Assembly: GCF_014191875.1 (NCBI RefSeq)
Contig: NZ_JACHXD010000017.1
Location: 60,613 to 124,612 of the forward strand
Source of the DNA: Pseudoduganella violacea
GTDB lineage: Bacteria; Pseudomonadota; Gammaproteobacteria; Burkholderiales; Burkholderiaceae_D
Direction of reading: 5' to 3'
Length of the DNA stretch: 64,000 bases
How positions within the stretch are numbered: position 1 is the first letter of the stretch; each line of letters starts with the position of its first letter. The notes under the pieces are model-generated. The model did no database searches, had not been told where the DNA came from, and saw only the letters and a list, made by a program, of their open reading frames with translations. The position numbers and the translations under genes were made by a program. Shown one piece after another: positions 49,958 to 58,785 of this stretch.

Positions 49958-50643
49958 GGACGCTCCGCCTGCTGGGTCTTCTGGCGTGCTTCGGCCAGCG
50001 CCAGCAGCGCGTGCAGCGCCGCCACCACCAGCGTCGAACCGCCTTTGCGGCCGCGAATCACGATCCATGGCACTTCGTTCACTTCCGCCATCAGGTCTTT
50101 CGATTCGGCGGCCGAGACGAAACCGACCGGCATGCCGACCACCAGGGCCGGACGCACGCCCTCTTCGCGGATCAGGCGCACCAGCTCGATCAGCGCGGTG
50201 GGCGCGTTGCCGATGCCGACGATGGCGCCATCCAGCAATCCCAGGCGGTGAGCCTTGCGCATGGCCTGCACGGCGCGCGTGGTGTCCTCGGCCTTGGCGG
50301 TTTCGATCACGTCGGCGTCGCTGATGAACTGGTGGGTCTTCATGCCGAAGTGCGCCAGGCGCGGCTGCGACAGGCCGGAGCAGATCATTTCCACATCGGC
50401 CACCACGGGCGTGCCACCAGCCAGCATGGCCTGGATGCCGGCTCCCACGGCTGCCGAATGGAAGTCGGTCAGGCCATTGAAGTCGAAATCGGCATTGGCA
50501 TGGATCATGCGGCGCACGATGGGCCATTGATCCTCGGTATAGGCATGCGGACCGGTTTCCGCATCGATGATCGCAAAGCTGTCATGCTCGATAACCTGGC
50601 CGGCTCGGGTCAGCTGCTCGGTGACGGTGTTGACGGTGCTCAT
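49954..50643 (-). CDS. cobH: Precorrin-8X/cobalt-precorrin-8 methylmutase
   Basis: 229 residues. Family motifs: VRRMIHANADFDF (catalytic His region), VADVEMICSGLS, GIGNAPTALIELVRL and GMPVGFVSAAESKDLM. Converts precorrin-8 to (cobyrinic acid) hydrogenobyrinate skeleton by a methyl shift. Overlaps both neighbours by four bases. Confidence 0.93.
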   Translation of the reverse strand: MSTVNTVTEQLTRAGQVIEHDSFAIIDAETGPHAYTEDQWPIVRRMIHANADFDFNGLTDFHSAAVGAGIQAMLAGGTPVVADVEMICSGLSQPRLAHFGMKTHQFISDADVIETAKAEDTTRAVQAMRKAHRLGLLDGAIVGIGNAPTALIELVRLIREEGVRPALVVGMPVGFVSAAESKDLMAEVNEVPWIVIRGRKGGSTLVVAALHALLALAEARQKTQQAERP

Positions 50644-51683
50644 GCTGGCTGATCCTCCGCTTTGCTGTGGGCATGGCCGTGGTCATGCGCGTGATCGTGA
50701 TGATCGTGGTGGTGGGCATGGCCATGCTCGTGGTCATGGTGGTGGCCGTGCTCATGCGCGTGCTCATGAGCGTGGTCGTGTCCATGTTCATGGCCGTGCG
50801 CGTGATCATGCGCATGGTCATGGGTGTGCGCGTGCGAGTGGCCGTGGCCCAGATCGTGGGCGATTTCGCGGTAGCTGCAACCGTCGCATGGCAGGCGGCT
50901 ATCCGGCACGCCGCCACGCAAATCTTCCACACGCTGGTCCATCAGCGCGAAAATCTCCGGCTCGAAGCCGAAATGCTCTGAGCAGGTAAAGCGTATCTGC
51001 GGATACTGGCCGCGCAGATGCTCGACCTGGCGGTGGATGCGCTGCATCAGCGTGCCGGTATACAGGTAGTACGGCAGCACCACGATCTGGCGCATGCCCA
51101 GCAACACCTGGCGCTGCACCACTTTTTCCAGGCGCGGCCAAGTAATGCCGGTAAAGGCCAGATCAACCAGCTCGTGATCGCCCTCTTCCAACAGCCAGCG
51201 CGCCATCTTGGCCATTTCGCCGTTGGCGCCGCGATCGGAAGAACCGCGTCCCAGCACCACCACGCCGGTGGTGGTCGGATCGGGCATGTCGAGCGCGCCC
51301 ATGGCCTTGCGCAGGCGGCGCTTCAGGATCGCCAGAATAGGATCGCAGGCCGTCAGGTGCGGCGCCAGCAGGATTTCAGTCTGCGGACAGGCGGCGCGCG
51401 CCTGCTCCACCGCTTCCGGAATCTCCATCTTGACGTGGCCGGCCGCATTCAGAATCAGCGGCACCACCAGCACGCGGCGCGAGCTGCGCGCGGCGTTGAG
51501 CAAAGAGGCGTTCAATTCCGGCGGCGCGAATTCGATGAAGCACAGCTCGATGCGCCAGCCGGGACGCTGCGCGCGCCACTGGGCCGCGAACTCGCGGATT
51601 TCCTGGTTGCCGGAATCTTCGCGGGAACCGTGTCCGACGATCAGGATGGTGTCGCTCGCTGGCATCATGATGGTTTGGGTCAT
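50640..51683 (-). CDS. cbiX: Sirohydrochlorin cobaltochelatase CbiX with long His-rich C-terminal tail
   Basis: 347 residues. Residues 1 to about 260 are two CbiX-like halves: ILIVGHGSREDSGNQEI with the catalytic His in the first and VVLGRGSSDRGANGEM in the second. A Cys pair (LPCDGCSYRE) follows. Residues about 278-340 are a near-continuous run of His, Asp, Glu, Ala and Gly with roughly half of the positions His. Long-type CbiX proteins often have a shorter His-rich region thought to bind cobalt. CbiX inserts cobalt into sirohydrochlorin in the cytoplasm, just downstream in the operon of the cobalt importer genes. Confidence 0.93.
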   Translation of the reverse strand: MTQTIMMPASDTILIVGHGSREDSGNQEIREFAAQWRAQRPGWRIELCFIEFAPPELNASLLNAARSSRRVLVVPLILNAAGHVKMEIPEAVEQARAACPQTEILLAPHLTACDPILAILKRRLRKAMGALDMPDPTTTGVVVLGRGSSDRGANGEMAKMARWLLEEGDHELVDLAFTGITWPRLEKVVQRQVLLGMRQIVVLPYYLYTGTLMQRIHRQVEHLRGQYPQIRFTCSEHFGFEPEIFALMDQRVEDLRGGVPDSRLPCDGCSYREIAHDLGHGHSHAHTHDHAHDHAHGHEHGHDHAHEHAHEHGHHHDHEHGHAHHHDHHDHAHDHGHAHSKAEDQPA

Positions 51684-52483
51684 GCGCTGGCCTTTCTGAA
51701 ACGATGAGTGAATGTAGGGTCGTAGAGTTTGGAACGCACCAGGCTTTCCCAGTGCAGCGCGCCAAGCGTGGGGCTGGCAACGATCATGGCCTGGCTGGCG
51801 ACGCCGGCCTCGCGGCAGCGCTGCTTGATATCGGCCAGGGTGCCGCGCAGGATTTTCTCCTCGCCCGGCCAGCTGGCTTTATGCACCACCAGCATGGGCG
51901 CGTCTTCCGGCCATCCGGCGGCGCGCAGCGCGGCTTCCACCTTGTACATCAGCGTGATCGAGAGGAAGATGCACAGCGTGGTGCGGTGCGCCGCCAGGCT
52001 GGCCAGATCCTCGCCCTCGGGCATCGGCGTGCGGCCTTCGACGCGGGTGAAGATCACGCTTTGGGTGACTTCGGGCAGCGTCATCGACTCGCCCGCCGCC
52101 GCCATCGAAGCCATGGCCGAGGACACGCCCGGCACCACGGCCCATTCGATGCCGGCCGCCGTCAGCGGACGCGCCATTTCGATCAGCGCGCCATACAGGC
52201 CCGGATCGCCGGTCTGCAAGCGCACCACGGTGGCGTGCTTGCTCGTCTGCTCGATCAGCCACGCGGTCATTTCTTCCAGCGTCATATCCTTGGAATCGCG
52301 GATTTCGCAGCCGGCCGGCGCGTACAGCGTGGCGGCGCGGTCCACCAGCGAACCGGCGAACAGCACCGCGCCCGCTTGCGACAGCAGCTTCTGGCCTTTG
52401 ACGGTGATCAGTTCCGGGTCGCCCGGGCCTGCGCCCACGAACCAGACCTTGCCGAGCGACGCGGCGCCTGGGTTGGATGTCAT
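51680..52483 (-). CDS. cobM: Precorrin-4/cobalt-precorrin-4 C11-methyltransferase
   Basis: 267 residues. VWFVGAGPGDPELITVKGQ (about 9-27), LQTGDPGLYGALIEMARPL (the SAM loop) and VVPGVSSAMASMAAAG identify CobM/CbiF, and VKASWPGEEKILRGTL-type VVHKASWPGEEKI is specific. Coupled to cbiO and cbiX by four-base overlaps. Confidence 0.93.
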   Translation of the reverse strand: MTSNPGAASLGKVWFVGAGPGDPELITVKGQKLLSQAGAVLFAGSLVDRAATLYAPAGCEIRDSKDMTLEEMTAWLIEQTSKHATVVRLQTGDPGLYGALIEMARPLTAAGIEWAVVPGVSSAMASMAAAGESMTLPEVTQSVIFTRVEGRTPMPEGEDLASLAAHRTTLCIFLSITLMYKVEAALRAAGWPEDAPMLVVHKASWPGEEKILRGTLADIKQRCREAGVASQAMIVASPTLGALHWESLVRSKLYDPTFTHRFRKASA

Positions 52484-53343
52484 ACGTTTATCTCTCCTGG
52501 GTATTCAAGCACTGGCAGCGCGCGCAGCGCCTCCAGCAATAGGTCGGTGCTGCGCGGCGCCGGTCCTGGCGGCAGCACGCCGCGCTTTACCAGCTCGGCA
52601 TGCAGGGTCAAGGCCAGCGGCGGATGCTGGCCAGCCGCGCGCAGTACCTCGGTCTGGGCCGCCAATTGCGCCGCAGGACCGGAAGCGACGCAGCGGCCCG
52701 CCGCCATCACATGGATATCGTCGGCCCAGCGGAAGGCGAAATCGACATCGTGCGTGGACAGCAGCACCGTGACGCCGCGCGCCGCCAGGCGGTCCAGCAG
52801 CGCCGCCAATTCGGCCTGCATCGGCGCATCCAGCCCGGCCATCGGTTCGTCGAGCAGCAGCACTTCCGGCTCCATCGCCAGCACGCCAGCGATGCAGACG
52901 CGCTTCTTCTGGCCGAAGCTCAGATGGTGCACAGCGCGCCGCGCATGGCCGCGCAGGCCAACGGCATCGAGGGCGGCGGCCACGCGTTCGCGCACGGTGG
53001 CGTCGTCCAGGCCCAGGTTAAGCGGCCCAAAGGACACATCCTCCTCGACCTGGGCCGAGAACAATTGGCGCTCCGGATTCTGGAACACCAGGCCCACGCG
53101 GCGGCGCAGCTCCACCAATCCGGCGCGGCCATAGTCGAAAGCCTGTCCATCCAGCAGCAATTGACCGGCAGTCGGGCGCAGCAAGCCATTCAAGTGCTGC
53201 AGCACGGTAGTCTTGCCCGCGCCGTTGGCGCCCAGCAGCCCATGGCGCCGGCCGCGGCCCAGCGCCATGCTGCAATCGCGCAGGCCGGCGCTGCCGTCCG
53301 GGTAGACATGATCGACCGCCCGCAATTCCAGCACAGCGCTCAC
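52480..53343 (-). CDS. cbiO: Cobalt ECF transporter ATPase CbiO
   Basis: 287 residues from a GTG at 53343 that overlaps the cbiQ stop (GTGA). Walker A LLGANGAGKTTVLQHLNG (about 34-51), Q-loop LVFQNPERQLF, signature LSFGQKKRVCIAG, Walker B VLLLDEPMAGLD and H-loop LLSTHDVDFA are all present. It energises cobalt uptake with CbiMNQ at the inner membrane. Confidence 0.93.
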   Translation of the reverse strand: MSAVLELRAVDHVYPDGSAGLRDCSMALGRGRRHGLLGANGAGKTTVLQHLNGLLRPTAGQLLLDGQAFDYGRAGLVELRRRVGLVFQNPERQLFSAQVEEDVSFGPLNLGLDDATVRERVAAALDAVGLRGHARRAVHHLSFGQKKRVCIAGVLAMEPEVLLLDEPMAGLDAPMQAELAALLDRLAARGVTVLLSTHDVDFAFRWADDIHVMAAGRCVASGPAAQLAAQTEVLRAAGQHPPLALTLHAELVKRGVLPPGPAPRSTDLLLEALRALPVLEYPGEINV

Positions 53344-54074
53344 CAGCGGTCCCCCGCCGCCACGGCCAGCAGCAGCCCGCCGGCCAGCGCGGCCCAGACG
53401 GTCTGCCGACGCGCCTGCGGATACGCGGCAGGCAAAAAGCGCAGCGTGCCCTGATAGCCGCGCGCCTCGGCCGCCATTTGCAGGGCCGCCGCGCGCTGCC
53501 ATACCTGCACCGCCATCTGGCCCGCCAGCAGTCCCAGCGAGCGCCACGCATGGCGCCAGCCGCGATAGCCGAGGCGCGCGCTCTGCGCGGTGACGCCTTC
53601 GTCCCAGGCTTGGCGCAGCACGAACAGCATGCGGTAGCACAGCACCATCAGATCGAGCAGCAGCTCCGGCGTGCGCAGGCGGCGCAGCAAATTCAAGAGA
53701 TCCGGCAAGGGCGTGGTCAGCACCAGGCCAAGCAGCGCCGCCAGTATGGTCAGAGAACGCAGGGCGGTACGCCCGGCCGTGGGCAGCAAGGCGGCGCTCC
53801 AATGCCAGACGCCATCCGGGCCGGGGCCGACCAGCATGGTCAGGCAGGACAGCAGTAAAAAACCCAGCGGCGGCATGGCCACCGCCAGATAGGTACGCAG
53901 CGGCACGCGCGCGCCCAGCAGCGCGGCCAGCGCCAGCGCGGCGGCAAGAGCGGCCAGCACGGCGGGACTTTGCGCCAGCCAGGCCGCAAGAATGCCGGCC
54001 AGCGCGAATAGCGCCTTGGCAGTGGGCGCTACGCCGCGCCAGCGGCTGGCGTAGGCCGCCGTCTCAATCAGCAC
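53340..54074 (-). CDS. cbiQ: Cobalt ECF transporter T component CbiQ
   Basis: 244 residues, GTG start at 54074 overlapping cbiN by 11 bases. Five to six hydrophobic helices and the cytoplasmic coupling helices with Arg-Gly signatures (RLGYRGW; EARGYQGTLRF) seen in ECF T components. It couples CbiO to CbiM/CbiN. Confidence 0.9.
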   Translation of the reverse strand: MLIETAAYASRWRGVAPTAKALFALAGILAAWLAQSPAVLAALAAALALAALLGARVPLRTYLAVAMPPLGFLLLSCLTMLVGPGPDGVWHWSAALLPTAGRTALRSLTILAALLGLVLTTPLPDLLNLLRRLRTPELLLDLMVLCYRMLFVLRQAWDEGVTAQSARLGYRGWRHAWRSLGLLAGQMAVQVWQRAAALQMAAEARGYQGTLRFLPAAYPQARRQTVWAALAGGLLLAVAAGDRW

Positions 54075-54426
54075 GCTGGTCCTGAGGCAGGGAGGCCGGC
54101 GGCGGGTTCGGCGTGGCGGCGCGGCGCGCGCGTTCGCGCGTCACCGACATGCCGAGCCAGAAACCGATCACGCCAGCGCCGAGCGCCGCCTGCAGGGCAA
54201 ACAGCAGCGAAGCGATCTCGCCGCTGGCCGGTTCGACCACGGGCGAGAACCAGGGCTTGTAATCCGGCGCGATGCTGCCGATTGCCTGCTGCGCGCGCTC
54301 GTCGGCGCCGCCGAAAACGGAGGGCGCTTCGGCGCCCGGTTCCGCTGGCGGCGCGCTGACCAGCCACAGGGGAAGTACGGTCAGCAGCACGATGGCGGCC
54401 CAGATCATCCAGGTGCGCGCCTTCAT
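54064..54426 (-). CDS. cbiN: Cobalt transporter accessory protein CbiN
   Basis: 120 residues with two hydrophobic helices (about 7-25 and 79-95) flanking a periplasmic loop. FGGADERAQQAIGSIAPDYKPW is the diagnostic CbiN loop. Together with CbiM it forms the metal-specific unit. Overlaps cbiM by four bases. Confidence 0.92.
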   Translation of the reverse strand: MKARTWMIWAAIVLLTVLPLWLVSAPPAEPGAEAPSVFGGADERAQQAIGSIAPDYKPWFSPVVEPASGEIASLLFALQAALGAGVIGFWLGMSVTRERARRAATPNPPPASLPQDQRAD

Positions 54427-55103
54427 GCGCCCTCTCCTTTGCGCAGCGCCATCACCGGCAAGGCGCGCAGCTCATGTTCGTTAAAGCGTGCCATGGCGTT
54501 CACCACCAGCACCGTCAGCAGACCTTCGCTGATGGCGATCGGCACCTGGGTCAGGGCGAAAATGCCGGCGAACTTGGCGAAGGAAACCTGGATGCCGCCG
54601 ACCGGATCGGGAAATGCCCAGGCCAGTTGCAGCGAGGTAGTCACATAGGTCGCCAGATCGCCCAGGCAGGCCGCCAGGAACACGGCCAGGGAACGCGACA
54701 GGCCGAACGCAGACAGCATGCGGAATATGCCGTAAGAGACGAAGGGACCGACGATCGCCATCGAAAACACATTGGCGCCGAGGGTCGTCACGCCGCCGTG
54801 GGCCAGCAGCAGCGCCTGGAACAGCAGCACGACAAAGCCCACCGGCACCATGGCGGCGGGGCCGAACAGCAGCGCGCCCAGGCCGACGCCGGTGGGATGC
54901 GAGCAGCTGCCCGTCACCGACGGCAGCTTCAAGGCGGACAGGAGGAAGGCAAAGGCGGCGGCCACGCCCAGCAGCATGCGCCGTTCGGGGTGCGCCCGCA
55001 GGCTCTGGCCCACGCTGTGCAAGCCCCAGGCCATAAAGGGTAAGGAAGCGGCAGCCCAGCCCAGCGCATGCGCCGGCGGCAGAAAACCTTCCATGATGTG
55101 CAT
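54423..55103 (-). CDS. cbiM: Cobalt ECF transporter S component CbiM
   Basis: 226 residues, about six hydrophobic helices. The N-terminal MHIMEGFLPPAHALGW carries the metal-binding His2 expected of CbiM, and TGSCSHPTGVGLGALLFGP is the conserved second metal-site region. GGGAGG-like GGGAGG sits seven bases before the ATG. First gene of the operon, 137 bases downstream of the riboswitch. Confidence 0.93.
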   Translation of the reverse strand: MHIMEGFLPPAHALGWAAASLPFMAWGLHSVGQSLRAHPERRMLLGVAAAFAFLLSALKLPSVTGSCSHPTGVGLGALLFGPAAMVPVGFVVLLFQALLLAHGGVTTLGANVFSMAIVGPFVSYGIFRMLSAFGLSRSLAVFLAACLGDLATYVTTSLQLAWAFPDPVGGIQVSFAKFAGIFALTQVPIAISEGLLTVLVVNAMARFNEHELRALPVMALRKGEGA

Positions 55104-55239
55104 CCAGAACCTCCCGTCGCAGAATTAAGCGGCACACCAAGGGGGGAGATGAGAATGGACGGTCGACGCGGGCTGGAGATACGGATGCAGGAGTCGGTCG
55201 ACAGCTGCTCCCGTCACCCCGGGGAATGGTGCTGACAAA

Positions 55240-55400
55240 TCAGGGCCGGTATTCTGGCTCGCCGTCATCCGTTTCCTCGCCTTCCCGCTAAACTGCAGTG
55301 GCATGTTGGAGGATTCGTCAGGCTTACAGCAGCGGGGGCTGCACCGGAATGGCCGCTTTTGGCGGATTCACCGGTTTCCCGTTTAACGCCATCCCAGATC
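55240..55400 (-). promoter_or_regulatory. Cobalamin (adenosylcobalamin) riboswitch
   Basis: On the minus strand the leader has the class hallmarks in order: GGGAAACCGGTGAATCC (from about 55382), GGTGCAGCCCCCGCTGCTGTAAG, GCCACTG (55296-55302), GGGAAGGCG (55279-55287), and the B12 box GCGAGCCAGAATACCGGCC (55243-55262). It should switch off the cbiM-led operon when cobalamin is abundant, by transcription termination or by hiding the RBS; the 137 bases to cbiM contain no obvious T-tract terminator, favouring translational control. Confidence 0.93.
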
Positions 55401-55480
55401 TGGAATAAGCGCACCCAAACAAGAATATTACACTGTCGAGCAAAGAGCTGGCAAATTTGAAGCGAAGCAGGCCTGTTTTT

Positions 55481-55984
55481 TCAAGCGATGGCAGCGCCGC
55501 GATGCGCGTTCCACGCTGCCACGGTGCGCAGCAGGCGGCCGAGAAAGGCGCCGCTAAACAAGCCGAGAGCCAGGCAGGCCGGCAGCGCGAAGCGCAGATC
55601 GCCACGTAATGCCGGCTGGATGGAAAGCGCCACCGCCACCGCGTATTTGCAGCAGAAAACCGCCATCATCAGGACCAGCGGCATCCAGCTGCCGCGCTGT
55701 AAAACCACGCCCGCCACGCGGTCCACCCTGACCGGGCCGGAGCGCATCCACATCAAGCCCGCGCCAATCAGCATGCCCAGTATCCAGGCTGCGCCAGCCG
55801 GCGTCTCCAGCCCGAAGCCATGCGCCACGCTTTGCCCTCCCAGAACCAGCATCACGCCGGGGATGATGAACGCGCCGCGGTAACTCAGCACGCGGTCCTT
55901 GCTGGCCGCCACACCGCGATACAGCAGAAAGACCAGGATGGCCCAGACGTAGACCGGGGTGTGGCTCAGGGTTTGCTGCAGCAT
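55481..55984 (-). CDS. DUF6622-like membrane protein
   Basis: 167 residues, AAGGAG nine bases before the ATG. Five hydrophobic helices; phrases YVWAILVFLLYRGVAASKDR and MLIGAGLMWMRSG fit a small family of multi-pass proteins annotated as DUF6622. Transcribed toward the cobalamin riboswitch in the same direction, 80 bases away, but with no evident link. No function known. Confidence 0.65.
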   Translation of the reverse strand: MLQQTLSHTPVYVWAILVFLLYRGVAASKDRVLSYRGAFIIPGVMLVLGGQSVAHGFGLETPAGAAWILGMLIGAGLMWMRSGPVRVDRVAGVVLQRGSWMPLVLMMAVFCCKYAVAVALSIQPALRGDLRFALPACLALGLFSGAFLGRLLRTVAAWNAHRGAAIA

Positions 55985-56187
55985 GGCGTGGACTCCTTAT
56001 TCGTTGTGTTCCGATGGTTGGACTATGCGCGAGCGCGCCGCCCGGCGCGACCGGTTTGCGACGAAACCGGGCCAGGATGGAGCGAAACCGGGGAAAGGCG
56101 GAGCCGGCACCTGGAGCGCAGCCCCCCCGCCCTTCCCATCCCCCTCGCAACAGCGCGCGGTACTGCATTTGCCGAATGGTTTAAGGC

Positions 56188-57273
56188 ATGCCGAATTTGC
56201 ACAATGAACTTACCGTCATCCACGCAGCAACCGACAGGAGCCAGGCCGAGATGGAGATCAGCCACCGCACCAGTAACGACGCCATGCAGCAGTTAGCCGG
56301 CCCCGCCCTGGTCCGGCAGCTCAATGTCGAGTGCGAAGCCATGGCGCGCCACGCCTTGCGCCACGGCCTGCCGGTGCCGCCGGAGCTGATTGCCAGGCTG
56401 GCGATTCTGCTGGCGTTGACGCAGGCGCTGGCCCAGCAAGGGTCCGGCACCGTCCGCCGCGACAGCCACCTGACGGAGCTGGCGGACATCCACCAGAAAC
56501 TGGCCATGGCTGTGGCGCCGGCCACTCCGCAAGGCATACGCCTGCTGGAACCGGAGCAGCTGCTCAAGCAGCGCTTTGCCTGGCTTGGCCCGGTGCCGCT
56601 GATCCGCATGCTGACGTCGGTGGCCGCCGCCTTTCTGGTGGCCGTGCTGCTCACGGCGCTGTCGGGCGAAGTGTCGGGCCAGAATATCAAACTGGGCCTG
56701 CTGGAGTCCTCCGGCACCATCCTGCTGCTGAACGTCCTGTTCCTGCTTTTTTGCGCCGGCCTGGGCGCCTCTTTTGCCACCCTGTTCCACGCCCACCGCT
56801 ACATCGCCAACCTGACCTATGACCCGAAGTACGACGCATCCTATTGCGCGCGCCTGATTCTCGGCCTGATTTCCGGTCTGATACTGGCCGAGCTGCTGCC
56901 AGCCCATATTTTTAATGAGGGCAGCATGAGCAGTTTCAGTAAGCCTGTCCTTGCCATGCTGGGCGGCTTTTCCGCCACCGCCGTCCACAACCTGCTGCAA
57001 CGCCTGGTCGAAACGCTGGAGGCGGTGGTGCGCGGCGATCCTTCGGCGCGCTATCAATCGGCGCTGGACGCGCACAAGGCCCAGCTGTTCACCGACCGCG
57101 CCCAGTCCCGCAACGAACTGGCGGCACAACTGCTGTCGCTGCAGCAGGCCAGCGACAGCGACGCCTCGCCGGAAGCGCTGCGCCGCAAGATCGCCGAACT
57201 GACCCGCAGCATGCTCTCGCCGCAGGGCGCCAGGACCGAATCCATCCCCGCTCCAGCAGACTCCAAGGAATAG
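56188..57273 (+). CDS. Membrane protein of unknown function
   Basis: 361 residues; start ATG at 56188 has a weak AAGG-type site. About residues 1-140 are soluble and helical, two or three hydrophobic segments lie at about 145-165, 180-205 and 225-245, and the C-terminal 110 residues form a helical soluble domain (LLQRLVETLEAVVRGDP). The gene is four bases ahead of a DUF4239-like gene, suggesting co-function at the membrane. Not recognised. Confidence 0.65.
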   Translation: MPNLHNELTVIHAATDRSQAEMEISHRTSNDAMQQLAGPALVRQLNVECEAMARHALRHGLPVPPELIARLAILLALTQALAQQGSGTVRRDSHLTELADIHQKLAMAVAPATPQGIRLLEPEQLLKQRFAWLGPVPLIRMLTSVAAAFLVAVLLTALSGEVSGQNIKLGLLESSGTILLLNVLFLLFCAGLGASFATLFHAHRYIANLTYDPKYDASYCARLILGLISGLILAELLPAHIFNEGSMSSFSKPVLAMLGGFSATAVHNLLQRLVETLEAVVRGDPSARYQSALDAHKAQLFTDRAQSRNELAAQLLSLQQASDSDASPEALRRKIAELTRSMLSPQGARTESIPAPADSKE

Positions 57274-57277
57274 CGCG

Positions 57278-58054
57278 ATGATCCACTTTCTATACAACAT
57301 TCCCAGCTCCTGCATGGCGTTGATCGTCGTGGGCCTTACCATCCTGGCCGCCTTCCTCGGTTATGCGCTGACGCGGCGCATGCACCTGATCGAGGTCGAT
57401 GCGGAGCAGCGCGCCATGGCGCTGACCATGGTGTCCATCATCACCACCATCAACTCCCTGCTGGTGGCGTTTGCCGCCGTCAGCGTCTGGGGCGCCTATA
57501 ACGATGCCGGACAAACCGTCTCCTCCGAGGCCATCAGCGCCAGCGAGCTGGCGTACGACATGGCGGCCTTCGGCAGCCCCTCCGCCACGGCGGCGGGACG
57601 GGAGCTGCACGCCTACCTGGAGCAGGTGGTGCATGCGGAATGGCCGCGCATGCAGCAGGAACTCAGCTCCGATCCCGCCACCAACACCCAGTTCAATAAA
57701 TTGTTCGCCAAAGTCCTGCAGATCGAGCCGGTCAGCCTGCGCCAGACCGCGCTGCTGCGCGAAATCCACCAGCGCATCAATGAGATGGTCAAGTTCCGCC
57801 AACAGCGCCTGCTGACGCTGGAAGTGGCCATGCCAGCCACCCTTTGGGCCGTGATGCTGGTCGTGAGCGCCCTCTCCTTCCTGCTGCTGTATGTGATGCC
57901 GCCCACGCCGTTCTACGTCGCCCTGCTCTGCAGCTGGGCGGTGACGCTGGGCGGTGACGCTGGGCATGGCCTTCTTTTTCATTCTGGCGGTCGACCGGCC
58001 ATTCGCCGGCGAATTCAGCGTCAGCGCCGACGCTTACCAGCATGTTATCGATGA
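57278..58054 (+). CDS. DUF4239 (bestrophin-like) protein truncated by a 13-bp duplication
   Basis: 258 residues as read. The N-terminal part is a normal DUF4239 protein: two helices at the N-terminus, then the VDAEQRAMALTMVSIITTINSLL-type region within about 40-63, and a helix at about 188-206. After residue 224 the frame turns into a basic non-homologous tail. Removing one copy of the 13-bp repeat at 57936-57961 restores the expected end: a last helix GMAFFFILAVDRPFAGEF and a conserved soluble C-terminus, stopping at 58097. Thus either a true frameshift mutant or an assembly error. Follows the previous gene by four bases. Confidence 0.75.
   Translation: MIHFLYNIPSSCMALIVVGLTILAAFLGYALTRRMHLIEVDAEQRAMALTMVSIITTINSLLVAFAAVSVWGAYNDAGQTVSSEAISASELAYDMAAFGSPSATAAGRELHAYLEQVVHAEWPRMQQELSSDPATNTQFNKLFAKVLQIEPVSLRQTALLREIHQRINEMVKFRQQRLLTLEVAMPATLWAVMLVVSALSFLLLYVMPPTPFYVALLCSWAVTLGGDAGHGLLFHSGGRPAIRRRIQRQRRRLPACYR
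57936..57961. repeat. 13-bp exact tandem duplication causing a frameshift
   Basis: GGGCGGTGACGCT occurs twice head-to-tail (57936-57948, 57949-57961). The insertion of 13 bases shifts the DUF4239 reading frame; deletion of one copy reopens it to 58097. Confidence 0.85.
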
Positions 58055-58132
58055 ACTCGTCCAGGGACAGATCTGGACACCTACCCAGCCGCAATGAGGG
58101 CGGCGCTTTCTCACCCTGAAAGGAGCGACATC

Positions 58133-58678
58133 ATGACGCAAGATGAATTTCGCCTGATGGCCAATCTGTCACCCCAGGCAGCACAACGCTGGTATGCGGC
58201 GGTACGCGATGCCATGGATGAATACGAGATCGACACGCCGGCGCGCATTGCGGCCTTCATCGCGCAAACCGGACACGAAACCATGAGCTTCGTCTACACC
58301 CGCGAAATCTGGGGTCCGACGACGGCGCAGCGCGGCTACGAGCCGCCTGGCGCCAAAGCCGCCATGCTGGGCAACACCGAAGCGGGCGACGGACGCCGCT
58401 TCATGGGCCGCGGCCTGATCCAGATCACCGGCCGCGCCAATTACAGCAAATGCGCCGCAGCGCTGGCGGTGGACCTGCTTGGCAATCCCGACTTGCTGGC
58501 GCAGGAAACGCTGGCGGCGCGTTCCGCCGCCTGGTGGTGGAAAGCCCACGGCTGCAACGCCCTGGCCGACAGCGGCGACTTCAAGGCGCTGACCCGGCGC
58601 ATCAACGGTGGCCTGACAGGCCTCGATGACCGCATGCGCCGCTGGGAACTGGCCAAAAGCCATTTGACCAGCACCTAG
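58133..58678 (+). CDS. Glycoside hydrolase family 19 (chitinase/endolysin-type)
   Basis: 181 residues from the ATG at 58133 with AAGGAG eight bases upstream; a longer frame from 58094 would overlap the restored DUF4239 stop. Catalytic Glu is in AQTGHETMSFVYTREIWGP, and GRGLIQITGRANYSKCAAAL plus RRINGGLTGLDDR are typical of short GH19 endolysins of phage and prophage origin. No signal peptide or holin is visible nearby. It probably degrades peptidoglycan or chitin; phage-derived domestication is possible. Confidence 0.85.
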   Translation: MTQDEFRLMANLSPQAAQRWYAAVRDAMDEYEIDTPARIAAFIAQTGHETMSFVYTREIWGPTTAQRGYEPPGAKAAMLGNTEAGDGRRFMGRGLIQITGRANYSKCAAALAVDLLGNPDLLAQETLAARSAAWWWKAHGCNALADSGDFKALTRRINGGLTGLDDRMRRWELAKSHLTST

Positions 58679-58785
58679 CGGCAACCGGCAGTCCGCTGCC
58701 CCTTCATTCCCGTGCAAGACCGCGCGCCCGGCGCCCAGCCCGGCGCTTGCCGCAGTGCGCTCTTTTTCACCTCATAGGAGACCAT

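Noticed and set aside
50667..50981. Plus-strand Val/Met-rich frame of 104 codons
   Set aside because: It is the antisense of the His-rich CbiX tail; the repetitive composition results from CAT/GAC codons on the other strand.
55104..55239. Possible terminator between the cobalamin riboswitch and cbiM
   Set aside because: GTCGACC repeats are present but no stable hairpin with a T-tract is evident, so transcription termination could not be supported.
55324..55605. 93-codon minus-strand frame next to the riboswitch
   Set aside because: It overlaps the riboswitch and the end of the DUF6622-like gene on the same strand in another frame; Cys/Ala-rich product without a plausible RBS.
58133..58678. 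Prophage around the GH19 enzyme
   Set aside because: No holin, integrase, capsid or tail genes lie nearby, so it is treated as a single gene of possible phage origin.
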